From positions 571,673-635,672 of the forward strand of contig NW_003314311.1 of NCBI RefSeq assembly GCF_000143415.4: a stretch of DNA of 64,000 nt, written 5' to 3'. Below the pieces are notes generated by a model. The model was not told the origin of the DNA and did no database searches. It saw only the letters and a list, made by a program, of their open reading frames with translations. The translations under genes were made by a program, and so were the position numbers. The stretch comes from Selaginella moellendorffii (taxonomy: Eukaryota; Streptophyta; Lycopodiopsida; Selaginellales; Selaginellaceae). Position 1 is the first letter of the stretch. Each line of letters begins with the position of its first letter. Below, in pieces: positions 22,201 to 32,571 of the stretch.

Positions 22201-24817
22201 AAAAGCGCACTGGTGGCGCGTCGAAGAAGGACAAACAGACAAGCAATAGGAAAAAAGGAGGTACAAATTATATTTGCAATGGCGTGTGGTCTCATGCCAT
22301 TCCTTGCAGGAGACACTTCTTCAAAGGCAAAACAGGCAAGCACCAGCCAAGCTCAAACTGACAGTGGTCATAAAAAGTGAAAGCACGTTGGACAGTCGTC
22401 GGGATCAGAGGCGTTTGATTTGAAAAGGAAGAAGGGCAACGAAAAGATTATAGGTAATGCCTCGCGGTTATGGCGTGTGTGCTCATGCCATTCATTGCAG
22501 ATCAAGGGTTGAGTGAAAGGAGCCAGTCACCACCTTCTGACTCAGATTCCTATGGCGGACTCCCCTTCCCCAATCTCAATAGAGAGGTACAATGGATGAG
22601 GGATGCTTTTCAAGTCAGGGCCACGTTTTTCTCATCTCGTCGTCTTCGAAGGGTGCAAGAACGTGCAGAAACCATGTTAAGACAGTCGGGTGAGGATACG
22701 GTCCTAGGTCACGCACTAAAACAGGCTATGGATGTCTTGTATTTTGAGATGGAGACTCGGCCAGATGATTTTCCCAAGATGGTCCTGGAAAAACAAGCCA
22801 TCCAGCCTGAGCAGCCTATGGAAGAAATGCAAGAGGGGGATGAGGAGCCAGAGAAAGATAATGAGCAGGAAGAGCAGAAGGACGAAGAGGAGGACAAAGA
22901 AGAGGAGGACGAAGAAGAGGAGGATGAAGAAGAGGAGGACGAAGAGGACTTGGATGGTCCTCACAATGGTGACGATCACAATAACGACGATGACGATGAT
23001 GACGACGATGGCCAGCCTGAGGTGGCCAAAGAGCAGCGGAGGAAGGTCATACAAGACAAACCATCAGGTAAATAATAGTACATCCATTCCTAACCTTTTA
23101 CCATTTCTAACATTGTCCATGTAGATCGCAGAAGAAATGGTAAGTAAAGATTATTCAGTTGAATTAAGATACAAACTCTAGCCTTTAGTGTCGAGGAAGG
23201 ATAGTGCCAAGCAAGGGTCGAAACGTATGTCCAATCCTTCAGAATCAGCAGTGCGCCCAATAGCAGTTGATGGTAAATACAGTATAGTCGATTCAATGTG
23301 CTAATGAGTTTGGTTTTAGTAGCCAGTAGGGAGGATACCATCTCAATCGAAGGGAGATATTTGGACATGCATATGGATCCACCAGTGGACTCTACTTGCC
23401 TGCAAGAGTCATCAGAGCTGGTGGAGGCTACTATCCATATCAACGCCAAGCAAGCTGACCACGCTCCACTTGATGCTGCCCATACCACTGAGTCAATCTT
23501 GTCCACGTATCCAACTGACGGTGACTAGGCGCCATTGGACCCGCATAAGGCCGCCCCAGTCGCCGAGCCGGTCGTATCCTCATTTCCAACGGACTCAACA
23601 TGTGCCCAATCGTCTGACTACGCGCCGTTGGAACCTCCCTACACCGCCCCTGCTGCCTGTTCGGTCATGTCCACTTTGCCAACGGAGGCACCAGCTGAAA
23701 TGGCATGTGATCACACGCCATCGGAACCACCCCATGCCACTGTTGAGCCAGTTGTACCAGAGTCTACAGCTGAAATGGCATGTGCCCACACGCCATCAGA
23801 TGCGATTGACCCCACATTGCAGAGGAGAGTATTTCCGCCCTTCACGTTTCCTCGACCAAAACCCTCTGAACGACCATCGGGAGCACCATTTGCTAATATT
23901 GTAGATGGTAAAATTGACTTGTACCATTTTTTATGCTGACGCATTTCATTTCAGAGTCACGGCGAAAGTACTGTATCGTTTTTGATCTGAACGGTGTCCT
24001 TTTCTCCCATGAGCGTGGCTCGTCCTCGAATGTCACTGCACCCTCCAAAGCCTGCGGTCGCAAGTTGGTCAAAAGAGACAGATTCACATTAATCACACGG
24101 GAGAAATTGCGGGATCTAATAATGACCATGCGACACTTAAAACAGAGGGCCGGGTTCAATTTGCAATTGGGAGTTTGGACATCCATGATGCGCCACAATG
24201 CATTAACGTTGCTACAGATGATGCACGATCAGACGCGAGTAATATTACCATTTGACTTTCTCCTAACGCAGGAGGATTGCTTGACTATGGTCCATGTGAG
24301 GGGTAGCAAGCCCATCTTCGTCAAGGCAGAGGCTGTAGTGATGAACCGGACTGCTAGGTCAAGTGAAATCCTCATCATCGATGACTCGCCGATTAAAACT
24401 GCAGCGAACACGCACACATATGCAGTGCACCCCATCTCTTGCAGTATGGAAACTAGGGAGAAGAAACCGTATGTTCTGGGGGACCTTGCAAAACGGCTTG
24501 AAGCGATGGTGATAGAGAACCGGCCAGTCCAGGAGGTGGCTGCAGAAATCAACCAAATGGCAGATGGAACGGTATATCAGAAGCCATTTGATCGGACAGA
24601 CACCAGTCATCATTTATGGCATGTATATTGTCTAGCCAAGCACTATCCGCATCTCCATAATCTGCTCAACCGGATGGGTTCTTCGACCACTGAACATGAG
24701 CGTGGACGTATTAGAGAAGAGATGGCATTACTATTGGGTTTAAATCCTGATAGTGTGGAGAGTGATGAAATTCCAAGATTATTGTATAGGCGTTGGAGGC
24801 AAAAAATAACAGTCTGA
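19224..24817 (+). pseudogene. ParB-like/methyltransferase-like/FCP1-like fusion gene (element B copy 1, three nonsense codons)
   Basis: Exons: 19224-19226, 19466-20644, 20699-22007, 22058-22132, 22171-22260, 22310-22453, 22501-23067, 23125-23139, 23189-23272, 23320-23907 and 23955-24817. The structure matches the intact copy at 32572-38162. Defects relative to copy 2: CAG to TAG at 21218-21220, CGA to TGA at 22378-22380, CAG to TAG at 23526-23528. All are C-to-T changes. The ParB-like GQH motif is EQH here, a G-to-A change at a conserved Gly. Indels against copy 2 in exons 7, 9 and 10 are multiples of three (15, 24 and 12 nt), so the frame was kept before the nonsense changes. The start is a lone ATG exon (CAAATG|GTAAGT). 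Confidence 0.75.
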
Positions 24818-25259
24818 GATGGCATGTATTTATTTAAAAATGTAACTTATTATGGCATGGGGTTCCATGCCATTGTATTAATATTAAAAGACAATTCTTT
24901 GAGAGGATTTGCATTATACTAGAAGTGTTACAGCATGTTATTGGAAGTCTACGAAGTTGTTTTATTAATAAGGGGAAAGTAAAGATTGAATGGGGACTTG
25001 GGCTCCACCTAGACTCGGAGCAACTGAGCCAATATTAAAAGGATGGAAAGAAATTGGACGACGATGACAAGGAGAAGAGAGAGGTGAAGCAGTGGCAGGG
25101 GGAGGAGAAGTGATTGAGTAGACATTTCCTTGTTTAAAATAAAATGGCATGTGCCTCAATGCAGTTGAATTTTGTTATATTTATATACTATATAAAGGTT
25201 TGGAAACCTTATTTTACAAGTGGGATAATGACAATTCCCACTTTAACGAAATAGAGCTT
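24818..25259. other. Element B copy 1 terminal non-coding segment
   Basis: No gene is visible between the end of the FCP1-like domain and the TIR. A full palindrome is at 24851 and a half copy at 25143. The TIR occupies 25236-25259 and AAAT 25260-25263. Just inside the TIR lies a second copy of the TIR motif ATCCCACTTGTAAAAT in opposite orientation. Confidence 0.6.
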
Positions 25260-27930
25260 AAATGTCGATTCTACAAAAATGCTCCTCTATGTCGTGCTAT
25301 CTGCGAGGCCAAGATGTACTACTTTCTTCCACGGGATGGAGTGGCTGGAAGAGCTGCAGTGCATGTTGGCACACATATGCATCTAATGCAGGAAGGGATA
25401 CAAAGGAGTTCTCTCAACCGTTTCAAAGATGCTGTACAGGAAGAGACTATGAGAAACTCATCTGCAACTCCAAAGCATATTCAGAAGACCGTCCTCAAGG
25501 ATTTTATCGCAAATACCTTACTCAATCCAGGTTGCCAAAAGACTCAACTAAACGAGGCTAGCTTGCGGGACTTACTACGAGGAGTACAACCTGCTACTAG
25601 CCTAAGGAGGTACATCCATTATTTTTCATACGTTATAATAATAATTTTTTCTTATATTATATTGTTTAGGATAAAATCTTGGATGTGTGAATCTCGAGAG
25701 GGGAAGTTGCAATCAAAAATTGACTCCATCCTTGAATTGAAATGGACCTGTCCATACGAGTTCATCCACGGAAGTTTATTTCTAGACCAAGTTGTGAATG
25801 AGCAAGAGCGCCCCTTCGTCTTCAAAATGTCTACCATGGGCCCTGCCTCTGGTGTAGATCTTGTCTCCCGAATGGACATGTTTAGGTCCAGTGACCTTGC
25901 AAATGCATGGGTACATTTTGACCATATGGAGCGTGTATCCGGTTGGACAACTATGGGAGCTCATGTATATGATCCAAGGTAATTTTTATTCTCATTTTAT
26001 TGAAATTGTTATAATATTTATGTTTTCATAGGCTACGTTGTAACTTAACAATTGCGACAGCAGAGTTTAAAGTACAAGACCAGACAGCACAGGAAATATT
26101 TTGGAAGTCCCTCTCTGATATTGTCCTAAAGCAGACTGGTAAGCCTGCAAACTTTCGTGGTTTCATGGCAGATGGGGCTGGTGCAAACTGGAATGGTATC
26201 TGAGCAGTTTTTGGGAATGGTCAACCATTGGAAGGTCGTGAGAGGACTTGTGAGTTCCATTGGGCTCAAAGCCTAAACCAGCATTGCCACCTTATCAAGC
26301 CAGAGTTTCAATCAATGTTTAAGGAGTTGTGCAAACAATGGCAGGTTGCACCTTCTGAAGAAGAGCATGAGGCAAAAGCAAACGAGATCTGAATGTGGTG
26401 GCATGAAGATGGCCATACAGACGTAAGTTGCCTACCACAACTTGAGTCATGGTTAGGATGGTGGGAAGTTAGGATGTTCCAATGGGGACATCACTCTTTT
26501 CAAGTTGGTTTATATTTTTTCTTCTCCTTTTATTACCTTTTAATATTGCCTTTTCCATTAGGATCAACCAGTTGAGGACCTCGCATACACCCCAACTGTG
26601 AATCTCTCCGAAAGTAAGCATTGGAGTTGGCGTTCCTCTGAGGCAGGGAAAGGGAAGATGAGTCTATACGAAGCCTGTCTATCAGATTTGATACGTGCTA
26701 TAGAGCAATCTTCAAAAGCACTGGCATTCGAGGAAGGAAGATACATGGGAACAGGGCCTTCTGTTGAGATGTTACATGATAGGATGAAGAGAAAATTAAT
26801 TCCACCCGCCCGAACAGTGGCAACTGCAGTTGAGGAAGTGGTCCGTGGCACATCTATGGAGTACACTCCCCGAGCTTCTATTGGTGATATGAAAACTGTC
26901 CGCTCAAAGCGTCATTTTTCCTTTGCTGGGGAAGATGTTGGTACGGACCTTGGAGCAAAAAGCTCCCACAGGCCTGATGTTGAGTACCATTCTGCTCCAA
27001 GACACCGCTCTCGGATTGAGCCACCTCAAGTGGCTGATGAAGAGAGTGCATCGCAACAGGTTGAAATTGCTTACCGTAGCGTGGAGCTGAAGCAATGGGC
27101 AATCCGACGTGTGCCAGCAAAATCAAATGTAAGGTGTGTGGGGATGCTTCCGAGGGGCAAGTGTTGGGCCTGGATTCGTGGTGAAAAATCTGCTTCTATT
27201 CCAGCCCTATGTTTCTATGGAGAACGAAAGCAAGTAGGATTTTCAAGATGGTGCTGGCTATATTGTTGCAACACCGACGCCAACCATACGAAGCGGCTTG
27301 AAGACACTATAGTGACTAAACCTGATGTAGTACCTAAAGAATGGCCGGTTGTTAATGGGGTCGCGCTCACCTCGGATGAGATTGAAAACCTTGAGAAATC
27401 TGGTTTTAATCTTGAGAGGAGAGTTGGAGACATGAGTGACAGGAGCAGAACTATTCCTATAGAGATGCACAGGAGGCCAGCACGAAAAGGTAAAGCAGTT
27501 AAATTTATTGGTACTATCTCCAAGCAGAAGCAAGGTAAAATAAACTTGGCTCAAACACTTGAGTGTGAGATTCTCTCTACGAAGTACATCACTGCGCTTG
27601 CAAAGGAGTACATAGTCAAAACAGAAGGTGGAGAGTACACAATTGCCATTCACGACTTTCCTTCTTGCACATGTCCAGACTTTACGAAGCGCGAAGGACA
27701 TGGGAAGGCATATGCTCCTTGCAAGCATATGTACTACATCTTCATCAACATCTTGCACCAGGATCCTAAAGTGGATATTCATATACACCAAGCAAGCCTT
27801 ACTATTGCTGAGTTGCAGAAAACTTTTGGAGCTAATTAGATTTCTCCAACACTATCGATGTTTATTCTCTATCAATAAAACTTATTATACTTTATATAAT
27901 TAATACAAATGTGCTTTTTCATTTCACTTT

Positions 27931-28383
27931 TCATTTTATATGCTTCCGAGTGTTCTTCTCGCAATACTGCCCATAGTACTTGTGTGTCTCCATTTTTGTC
28001 TTTACCATCTCAAAAAAGATTTCATGGTAGTCTTTCGGGTGCGTGATGTTGCAGTGTGTCGCAAGAACATATATACCATCATACTGATCATTGCCATTGT
28101 TTCCACCAGACGCTAGAAAACATATGGGGCACTTATTGAAAGTGGCAGAATTGCACTTTTCTAAAACAAGTAAGAGGGCATTCTTTTTCACCCAATTTGT
28201 TGCACCCTCTGTCATTGCATTTATCTCCAACTCATGATCACTATCCTCACTATCCTCTCTTTCATTCTCTTGTGTGATTTGGTTATGCTGTGCAATGGGA
28301 TAGTTATTGCATCTCCTAGCCCTTGAGCCCTGGGAAGAAAGATTGTGAGAGTTAAAATTACCAACACTAGAACCCATAGACAT
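27931..28383 (-). CDS. Element A CxxC...HC protein (second copy)
   Basis: The predicted protein is 150 aa. An Asn/Ser-rich N-terminus and an acidic patch (ENEREDSEDSDHELE, ~residues 40-55) lead to NKCPICFLASGG, ATHCNITH and KMETHKYYGQYC. The Cys/His spacing and the THKYY segment resemble the protein at 4613-5158. It converges tail-to-tail with the transposase gene, 91 bp apart, and begins about 540 bp from the right TIR end. The frame is intact. I do not recognise the family; metal binding is inferred only from the residues. Confidence 0.5.
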   Translation of the reverse strand: MSMGSSVGNFNSHNLSSQGSRARRCNNYPIAQHNQITQENEREDSEDSDHELEINAMTEGATNWVKKNALLLVLEKCNSATFNKCPICFLASGGNNGNDQYDGIYVLATHCNITHPKDYHEIFFEMVKTKMETHKYYGQYCEKNTRKHIK

Positions 28384-28865
28384 TTGTGAGTGTATTTCCC
28401 TTTTTTCGAATGAGAGTGTGAATGAAGATCTATAAATTCTAGACAGTATGCTACGACAAACCCCTCAAGAATGTATTCTATAAAGAACCAAGTCTTTCTT
28501 TTATATGCAATAAACTTACATCAACGGTTATTTTTTTTCCTTTCAAACAGTTATATGGTTTCATATAGAATCTTATTTCAAATTTAATAATTTTTTAATT
28601 CTGACAAACCTAACATTTACTAGCCAGAAAGCATAGAGTACAAATTTAAAGAAGTGACAAGAATACTCTTTTTTCAAACATTTTATTTTATGTTCTAAAA
28701 AATGTCCCTATCATTGCATGTAGTAAATATTTAAATTATTAGAACAAAATGTGTTCTTTAGAACATTTTTATCTATATAATATATAGAGAGTTATTAAAT
28801 TATTAGGTTCGCCATAACCTTAAAATTTTAAAATTTATAATGTTCGTACTAAATTATAATTGAAA
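28384..28865. other. AT-rich segment inside element A right end
   Basis: No gene seen. Presumably it holds the promoter of the adjacent minus-strand gene. Confidence 0.4.
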
Positions 28866-28925
28866 ATTGAGCTCAACTCGTGAGCTCAACTCTTAAACTC
28901 GTGAGCTCAAGTATGGTCCGCGCCC
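28866..28925 (-). repeat. Element A right terminal inverted repeat region
   Basis: TGAGCTCAACTC motifs are repeated, ending CAAGTATGGTCCGCGCCC. It pairs imperfectly with the left end at 3304-3380. Confidence 0.65.
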
Positions 28926-29151
28926 TTTATGTGGAGGTTGTCTACTATATGAATCCATCTCATAGGCTTTATGTAAGCAACTAAAGGGAACAACTTGAGA
29001 GACGATCCATAAGGGTTTAAATATAGAGGGAAAGGGCCCATGAACAAAAGTGCACCCCCTTTTTCAATCAGTTAAAGGTCTTGGGATATTTGGAGTTAAA
29101 CGTCCTTGAGTTTGAATAGTACTGGGTTGAGTAACTTCCCGGGAAGTCTAA

Positions 29152-29838
29152 TGTGAGACACAAAATCCCTAGGCCCCAAAGTGGAGCCGGAAAGGGTGCC
29201 ACGTGGTAGTGGCTGAAGCGAGAGCCAAACGAGCGTAACACGTTTGGACCAAAAGCTCCGACTTGAAAAGTCAAGAGCGGGAGTGGAACTCCCAACGAAG
29301 TGCTCGAGGAACGAGCACGAAGCGAGCAAAAAGCGAGGCTCCAAAAAGGGACCCAAAAGGACCAACACATGACACGTGGAAGTGTCCGAGATGGACTCGA
29401 GTTGGAGTCCGAAGTGGAGTCCGAGATGGACTCACGTTGGAGTCCGAAGTGGAGTCCGAGATGGACTTGAGTTGGAGTCCGAAGTGGAGTCCGAGATGGA
29501 CCCGAGTTGGAGTCCGAAGTGGAGTCCGAGATGGACCCGAGTTGGAGTCCGAAGTGGAGTCCGAGATGGACCCGAGATGGAGTCCGAGATGGAGTCCGAG
29601 ATGGAGTCCGAGATGGAGTCCGAGGTGGACCCGAGATGGACTCGAAATGGAGTCCAAGATGGAGTCCGAGATGGAGTCCGAGGTGGACCCGAGATGGACC
29701 CGAAATGGAGTCCGAGATGGAGTCCGAGATGGACCCGAGATGGAGTCCGAGATGGACCCGAAATGGAGTCTGAGATGGACCCGAGATGGAGTCTGAGATG
29801 GAGTCCGAGATGGAGTCCGAAGTCGAGACCGAGACCGG

Positions 29839-29870
<32 letters not shown>

Positions 29871-31003
29871 TTGAGATCGGGACCGAGAACGAGACCGAGG
29901 CCGAGGCCGAGACCGAGCCCGAGCCCGAGTCCGAGTCCGAGTCCGAGTCCGAGTCCGAGTTCGAGTCTGAGAGGGTGAAAGCCCAAAGCGTTCGTCTCCC
30001 AGACCCTGGGGGGTTTGGTGAGCTCCAAAAGTATAGTAAGGGGAGGACTGCAGTGGAGCCAGTTTGGCCAGGAAAGGCCAGTTTGGCCAGGAAAGGCCAG
30101 TTTGGCCAGGAAAGGCCAGTTTGGCCCAGGAAGGCCGGACCCAGTGTTGGGTGATGAGCTGCCCACTGGGAAGTCCAAGACTAGAGTGAACACAGACCGA
30201 CAAGCGGGGTAGCTTGGTGAAGTGTTCAAGAGCCGGCTCTAGTTCCCCCGGGAGATCGACTGGCCGATGCTCCCAGTCCAAGTGTGGGTGGCACTACCTA
30301 CTTGGATACCTGGTGTGGCTCAACGGAACCCGCTCTAAGCCCATGGCTAGAGCACCCAAGGGCAGAAGGCGAGGAGAGTACCCAGGTGGCTTGCGTAAGG
30401 CCACGGTGCTCCGAAATGTTGTCCCAAAGGCCCAGACTGTGGAAAGGAAGAGGAGCAGTCCTCTGGGGTAGTGACCAAGGACACAGTCGTGTGGTGAGGA
30501 AGTCCCAGAGGACCGTGGGACTTAGTGGTCGGGCCTGTGGGTCTCGATCCAGTGGCAGTGTTGGCAAACACGGCCAGGGGCAGAAAGGGACTTAGTGGGG
30601 ACTGACAAAGGGATATTGGGGAAGGCTATTCCCCTTGTCGGTGGGCATCCTAAGGATGCTAAGGAGTGGATCTGAGATGACCACTCACGGATGGTTTGCC
30701 TAGTCTTGGAAAGCCAAGACGGTGATGCAAGTGGTATTGGACTACCAGTGTGGCAAAGGTGATTGGGCATGGCCTTAGCGTAATGGGCTGCTATGTCGGT
30801 GGTACCTTTGAGTGTTGGTCATGGGATCGGACACGTGGAGCACTTGGACCAAGTGCAAATGTTGAGTGGCATGGATGCCATTCTCGGGGCTAGCAAGTCC
30901 CAAGTCCTGGATTGGACTTATGGAGGTTGTGAATGAGACTCCTCCAAGTGGTCAGAGGTGTGGTTAAGTGACTAAAGTAGAATGGAAAATTTAGTTGCTT
31001 ACA
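29152..31003 (+). mobile_element. LARD 5' LTR (1,852 bp)
   Basis: It begins TGTGAGACACAAAATCCC and ends TTAGTTGCTTACA. It is nearly identical to 48534-50341. A primer-binding site (TTGGTATCGGAGC) follows at 31006-31018. The LTR contains a long GAGTCC/GAGACC minisatellite, which produces long but meaningless reading frames on both strands. Confidence 0.9.
29390..29970. repeat. 12-bp/6-bp minisatellite inside LARD LTR
   Basis: The unit GATGGAGTCCGA (variants GATGGACCCGA and GTTGGAGTCCGA) grades into GAGACC and then GAGTCC hexamers. The 3' LTR equivalent is at about 48770-49350. Other LTR copies in the window carry shorter versions. Confidence 0.9.
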
Positions 31004-32136
31004 ATTTGGTATCGGAGCTGTTCCTTAGTCCGACTTTTATTGGTGCTCAAGTATATCACCACTAGTGTTGGCATCGGAAGGTCCGAGGAGTGGGCCTATC
31101 CTTGAGGAGTAGCAAGTCGGGAAGACATGGCTCTCCATTACAGTTCATGTGTGAACTTGTAGACGAGGTGGTGGATAGAAAAGGGCCAATAATGGAACGA
31201 CTTTGGGATCTTGGAAACAGTGCAAGGTTTTCCTCATTGAGTTGAGGATGTGATCCGGATGAGCATTTGTCTCAGCAAATTGGCTAAGGTTGTTGTGGTA
31301 AACAACTAAAGTTGGGATCACGGGAAAGATAGAGACTCCAAAACAATAAAGGAGTCACAAGATTATCCTCATATAGTTGAGGTTGGTGCTCATGAATGTG
31401 AGACCAGAGGTAATGACCGTGGGAGGTCAAATACGGAAGAGGACTCAAGTCCTTGAAATGGTAGCCGAGGCTACCTTTAATAAATGCTGGAACAACCCAA
31501 GGAGTTGGGGGTTGTACTTAGAGATGAGTGGTATTCTCATCGCATGGACAAGTAGTCCTAAGGAGCAAAAGTTGCCCCCAGAGAACAAAATCAAGTGTCG
31601 GAGTAACACTTGTGAAAATAGTCCTTTTGAGTAGGACAGGAATGCAAGAAGTGTATTCCAGTGAGCTAGTGCCTCACAAGTAGGACCTTAAGGGTTTGTG
31701 GATTAACCAAGTCCAAAACTGCTGATGACTCAAGTAGAGTCAAGGGATGGTCCTAAAAGGACTGATGGAAGCATTTGGACTGAGGTGTGTTGTACCCCAC
31801 AAAGGATGGGGGGGGGATCATAGGATCCAAGGATGAGAACAAAGGGTATCTCATCGATGGCAAAATGTGCCATGTTAAAGTTATGGGAAAGGTGTTCTCA
31901 GAAGAAAACAACTTTGACACAAAGTTGTGTGTGACCTCTATGGTGCAGTGCTAACGGATGGTTGGCATGAGAAAGAGCGGTGTTGGTCTTAGCAAAAACA
32001 TAAACACGAAGGGGAAGTGTCATAGAGGTAGGCTTGTGGAGCCGATGGTGTGGAGACACCAAATGTGCCAAGGTGTGATACCTTAAGGCTTTGTTGGTGG
32101 GTTCATGAGAACCCCTTGCCAAAGGAATCCCAATGG
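31004..32136 (+). other. LARD internal region, left part
   Basis: Non-coding; no pol motifs. The first ~200 bp after the primer-binding site resemble the short internal region of the TRIM (GGCTCTC..., GAACTTG..., GTGGTGGA). It ends at the AAAT target of element B copy 2 (32137-32140). Confidence 0.7.
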
Positions 32137-32571
32137 AAATAAGCTCTATTTCGTTAAAGTGGGAATTGTCATTATCCCACTTGTAAAATAAGGTTTCCAA
32201 ACCTTTATATAGTATATAAATATAACAAAATTCAACTGCATTGAGGCACATGCCATTTTATTTTAAACAAGGAAATGTCTACTCAATCACTTCTCACTGC
32301 TTCACCTCTCTCTTCTCCTTGTCATTGTCGTCCAATTTCTTTCCATCCTTTTAATATTGGCTCAGTTGCTCCGAGTCTAGGTGGAGCCCAAGTCCCCATT
32401 CAATCTTTACTTTCCCCTTATTAATAAAACAACTTCGTAGACTTCCAATAACATGCTGTAACACTTCTAGTATAATGCAAATCCTCTCAAAGAATTGTCT
32501 TTTAATATTAATACAATGGCATGGAACCCCATGCCATAATAAGTTACATTTTTAAATAAATACATGCCATC

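Larger units (their letters stand above)
11606..24874. repeat. Dispersed 22-24-bp palindromes of element B copy 1 (about 24 copies)
   Basis: The consensus is ATGGCRTG, six bases often WGGCCY, then CAYGCCAT, usually flanked by A and T. Starts: 11923, 12010, 12421, 12608, 12768, 12914, 14256, 14313, 16159, 16229, 16265, 16434, 16532, 18119, 18357, 19251, 19327, 19388, 20667, 22138, 22278, 22469, 23699, 23774 and 24851. Degenerate or half copies occur near 11606, 17145, 17190, 17259, 18200, 18490 and 25143. Copies lie in spacers, in introns and in coding exons (14256, 14313, 23699, 23774). I did not find the motif outside element B. Confidence 0.9.
11380..25259 (-). mobile_element. Element B copy 1: giant TIR transposon encoding ParB-methyltransferase-FCP1-like protein
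   Basis: Both ends carry the same 24-bp TIR and are flanked by AAAT (11376-11379 and 25260-25263). Removing the element and one AAAT restores a reading frame of the host transposase, which fixes the boundaries. Length is 13,880 bp. Relative to copy 2 (32141-45570, inverted) it keeps about 420 bp near 12519-12942 that copy 2 has lost. It carries the small protein gene, the DUF7869-like gene and the ParB-methyltransferase-FCP1-like gene, the last two with nonsense codons. The transposon superfamily is not one I recognise. Confidence 0.85.
10608..27839 (+). pseudogene. MULE-like transposase with GCM-like and SWIM zinc fingers, split by element B copy 1
   Basis: Exons 10608-11379, 25264-25609, 25670-25978, 26032-26503 and 26562-27839 total 3,177 nt, an exact 1,059 codons once the insertion and one AAAT are removed. 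A Ser/Pro-rich N-terminus precedes a GCM/WRKY-like finger (HFEGTVSIVHCGGHLDC, ~residues 205-225). The MULE core includes TAEFKVQDQTAQ, FMADGAGANW and EFHWAQSLNQH. The C-terminus is a SWIM finger (CTCPDF...CKHMYY). Decay: TGA at 26201-26203 and at 26390-26392, both CGA-like sites, plus the 13.9-kb insertion between Lys and Cys codons (GFK|CRF). It would have mobilised element A; this copy cannot. Confidence 0.75.
3304..28925 (+). mobile_element. Element A: MULE-like DNA transposon with GAGCTC-rich ends, split by element B copy 1
   Basis: The termini read inward as GGGATGGTCCAAAGTTGAG on the left and GGGCGCGGACCATACTTGAG on the right. Each is followed by repeated TTGAGCTCA-type motifs. The flanks TTTATATGG (3295-3303) and TTTATGTGG (28926-28934) match at 8 of 9 bases, which fits the 8-11-bp duplications of Mutator-like elements. 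Without the 13.9-kb insertion the element is about 11.7 kb. It holds a small-protein gene, a CxxC...HC gene, a minus-strand ParB-methyltransferase-like gene, a plus-strand GCM/SWIM transposase gene and a second CxxC...HC gene. All large genes carry damage, so this copy looks non-autonomous. Confidence 0.75.

Noticed and set aside
11606-24874. The regularly recurring palindromes as a CRISPR array
   Set aside because: Spacing is irregular over kilobases, copies lie inside exons and introns, and the sequence is eukaryotic.
29263-30281. Long Glu/Ser/Arg-rich or Arg/Ser/Leu-rich reading frames on both strands, also at 48433-49619 and 63497-63983
   Set aside because: They come from the GAGTCC/GAGACC minisatellite in LTRs, are open in several frames at once and have no domain.
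30214-30770. Overlapping 74-103-codon frames, repeated at 49552-50108
   Set aside because: They lie in LTR sequence, exist on both strands and have no homology to gag, pol or other proteins.
30880-30900. GGCATGGATGCC in LARD LTRs as a further element B palindrome
   Set aside because: It is shorter, has a different centre and lacks the ATGGCRTG/CAYGCCAT arms; the resemblance is limited to GGCATG.
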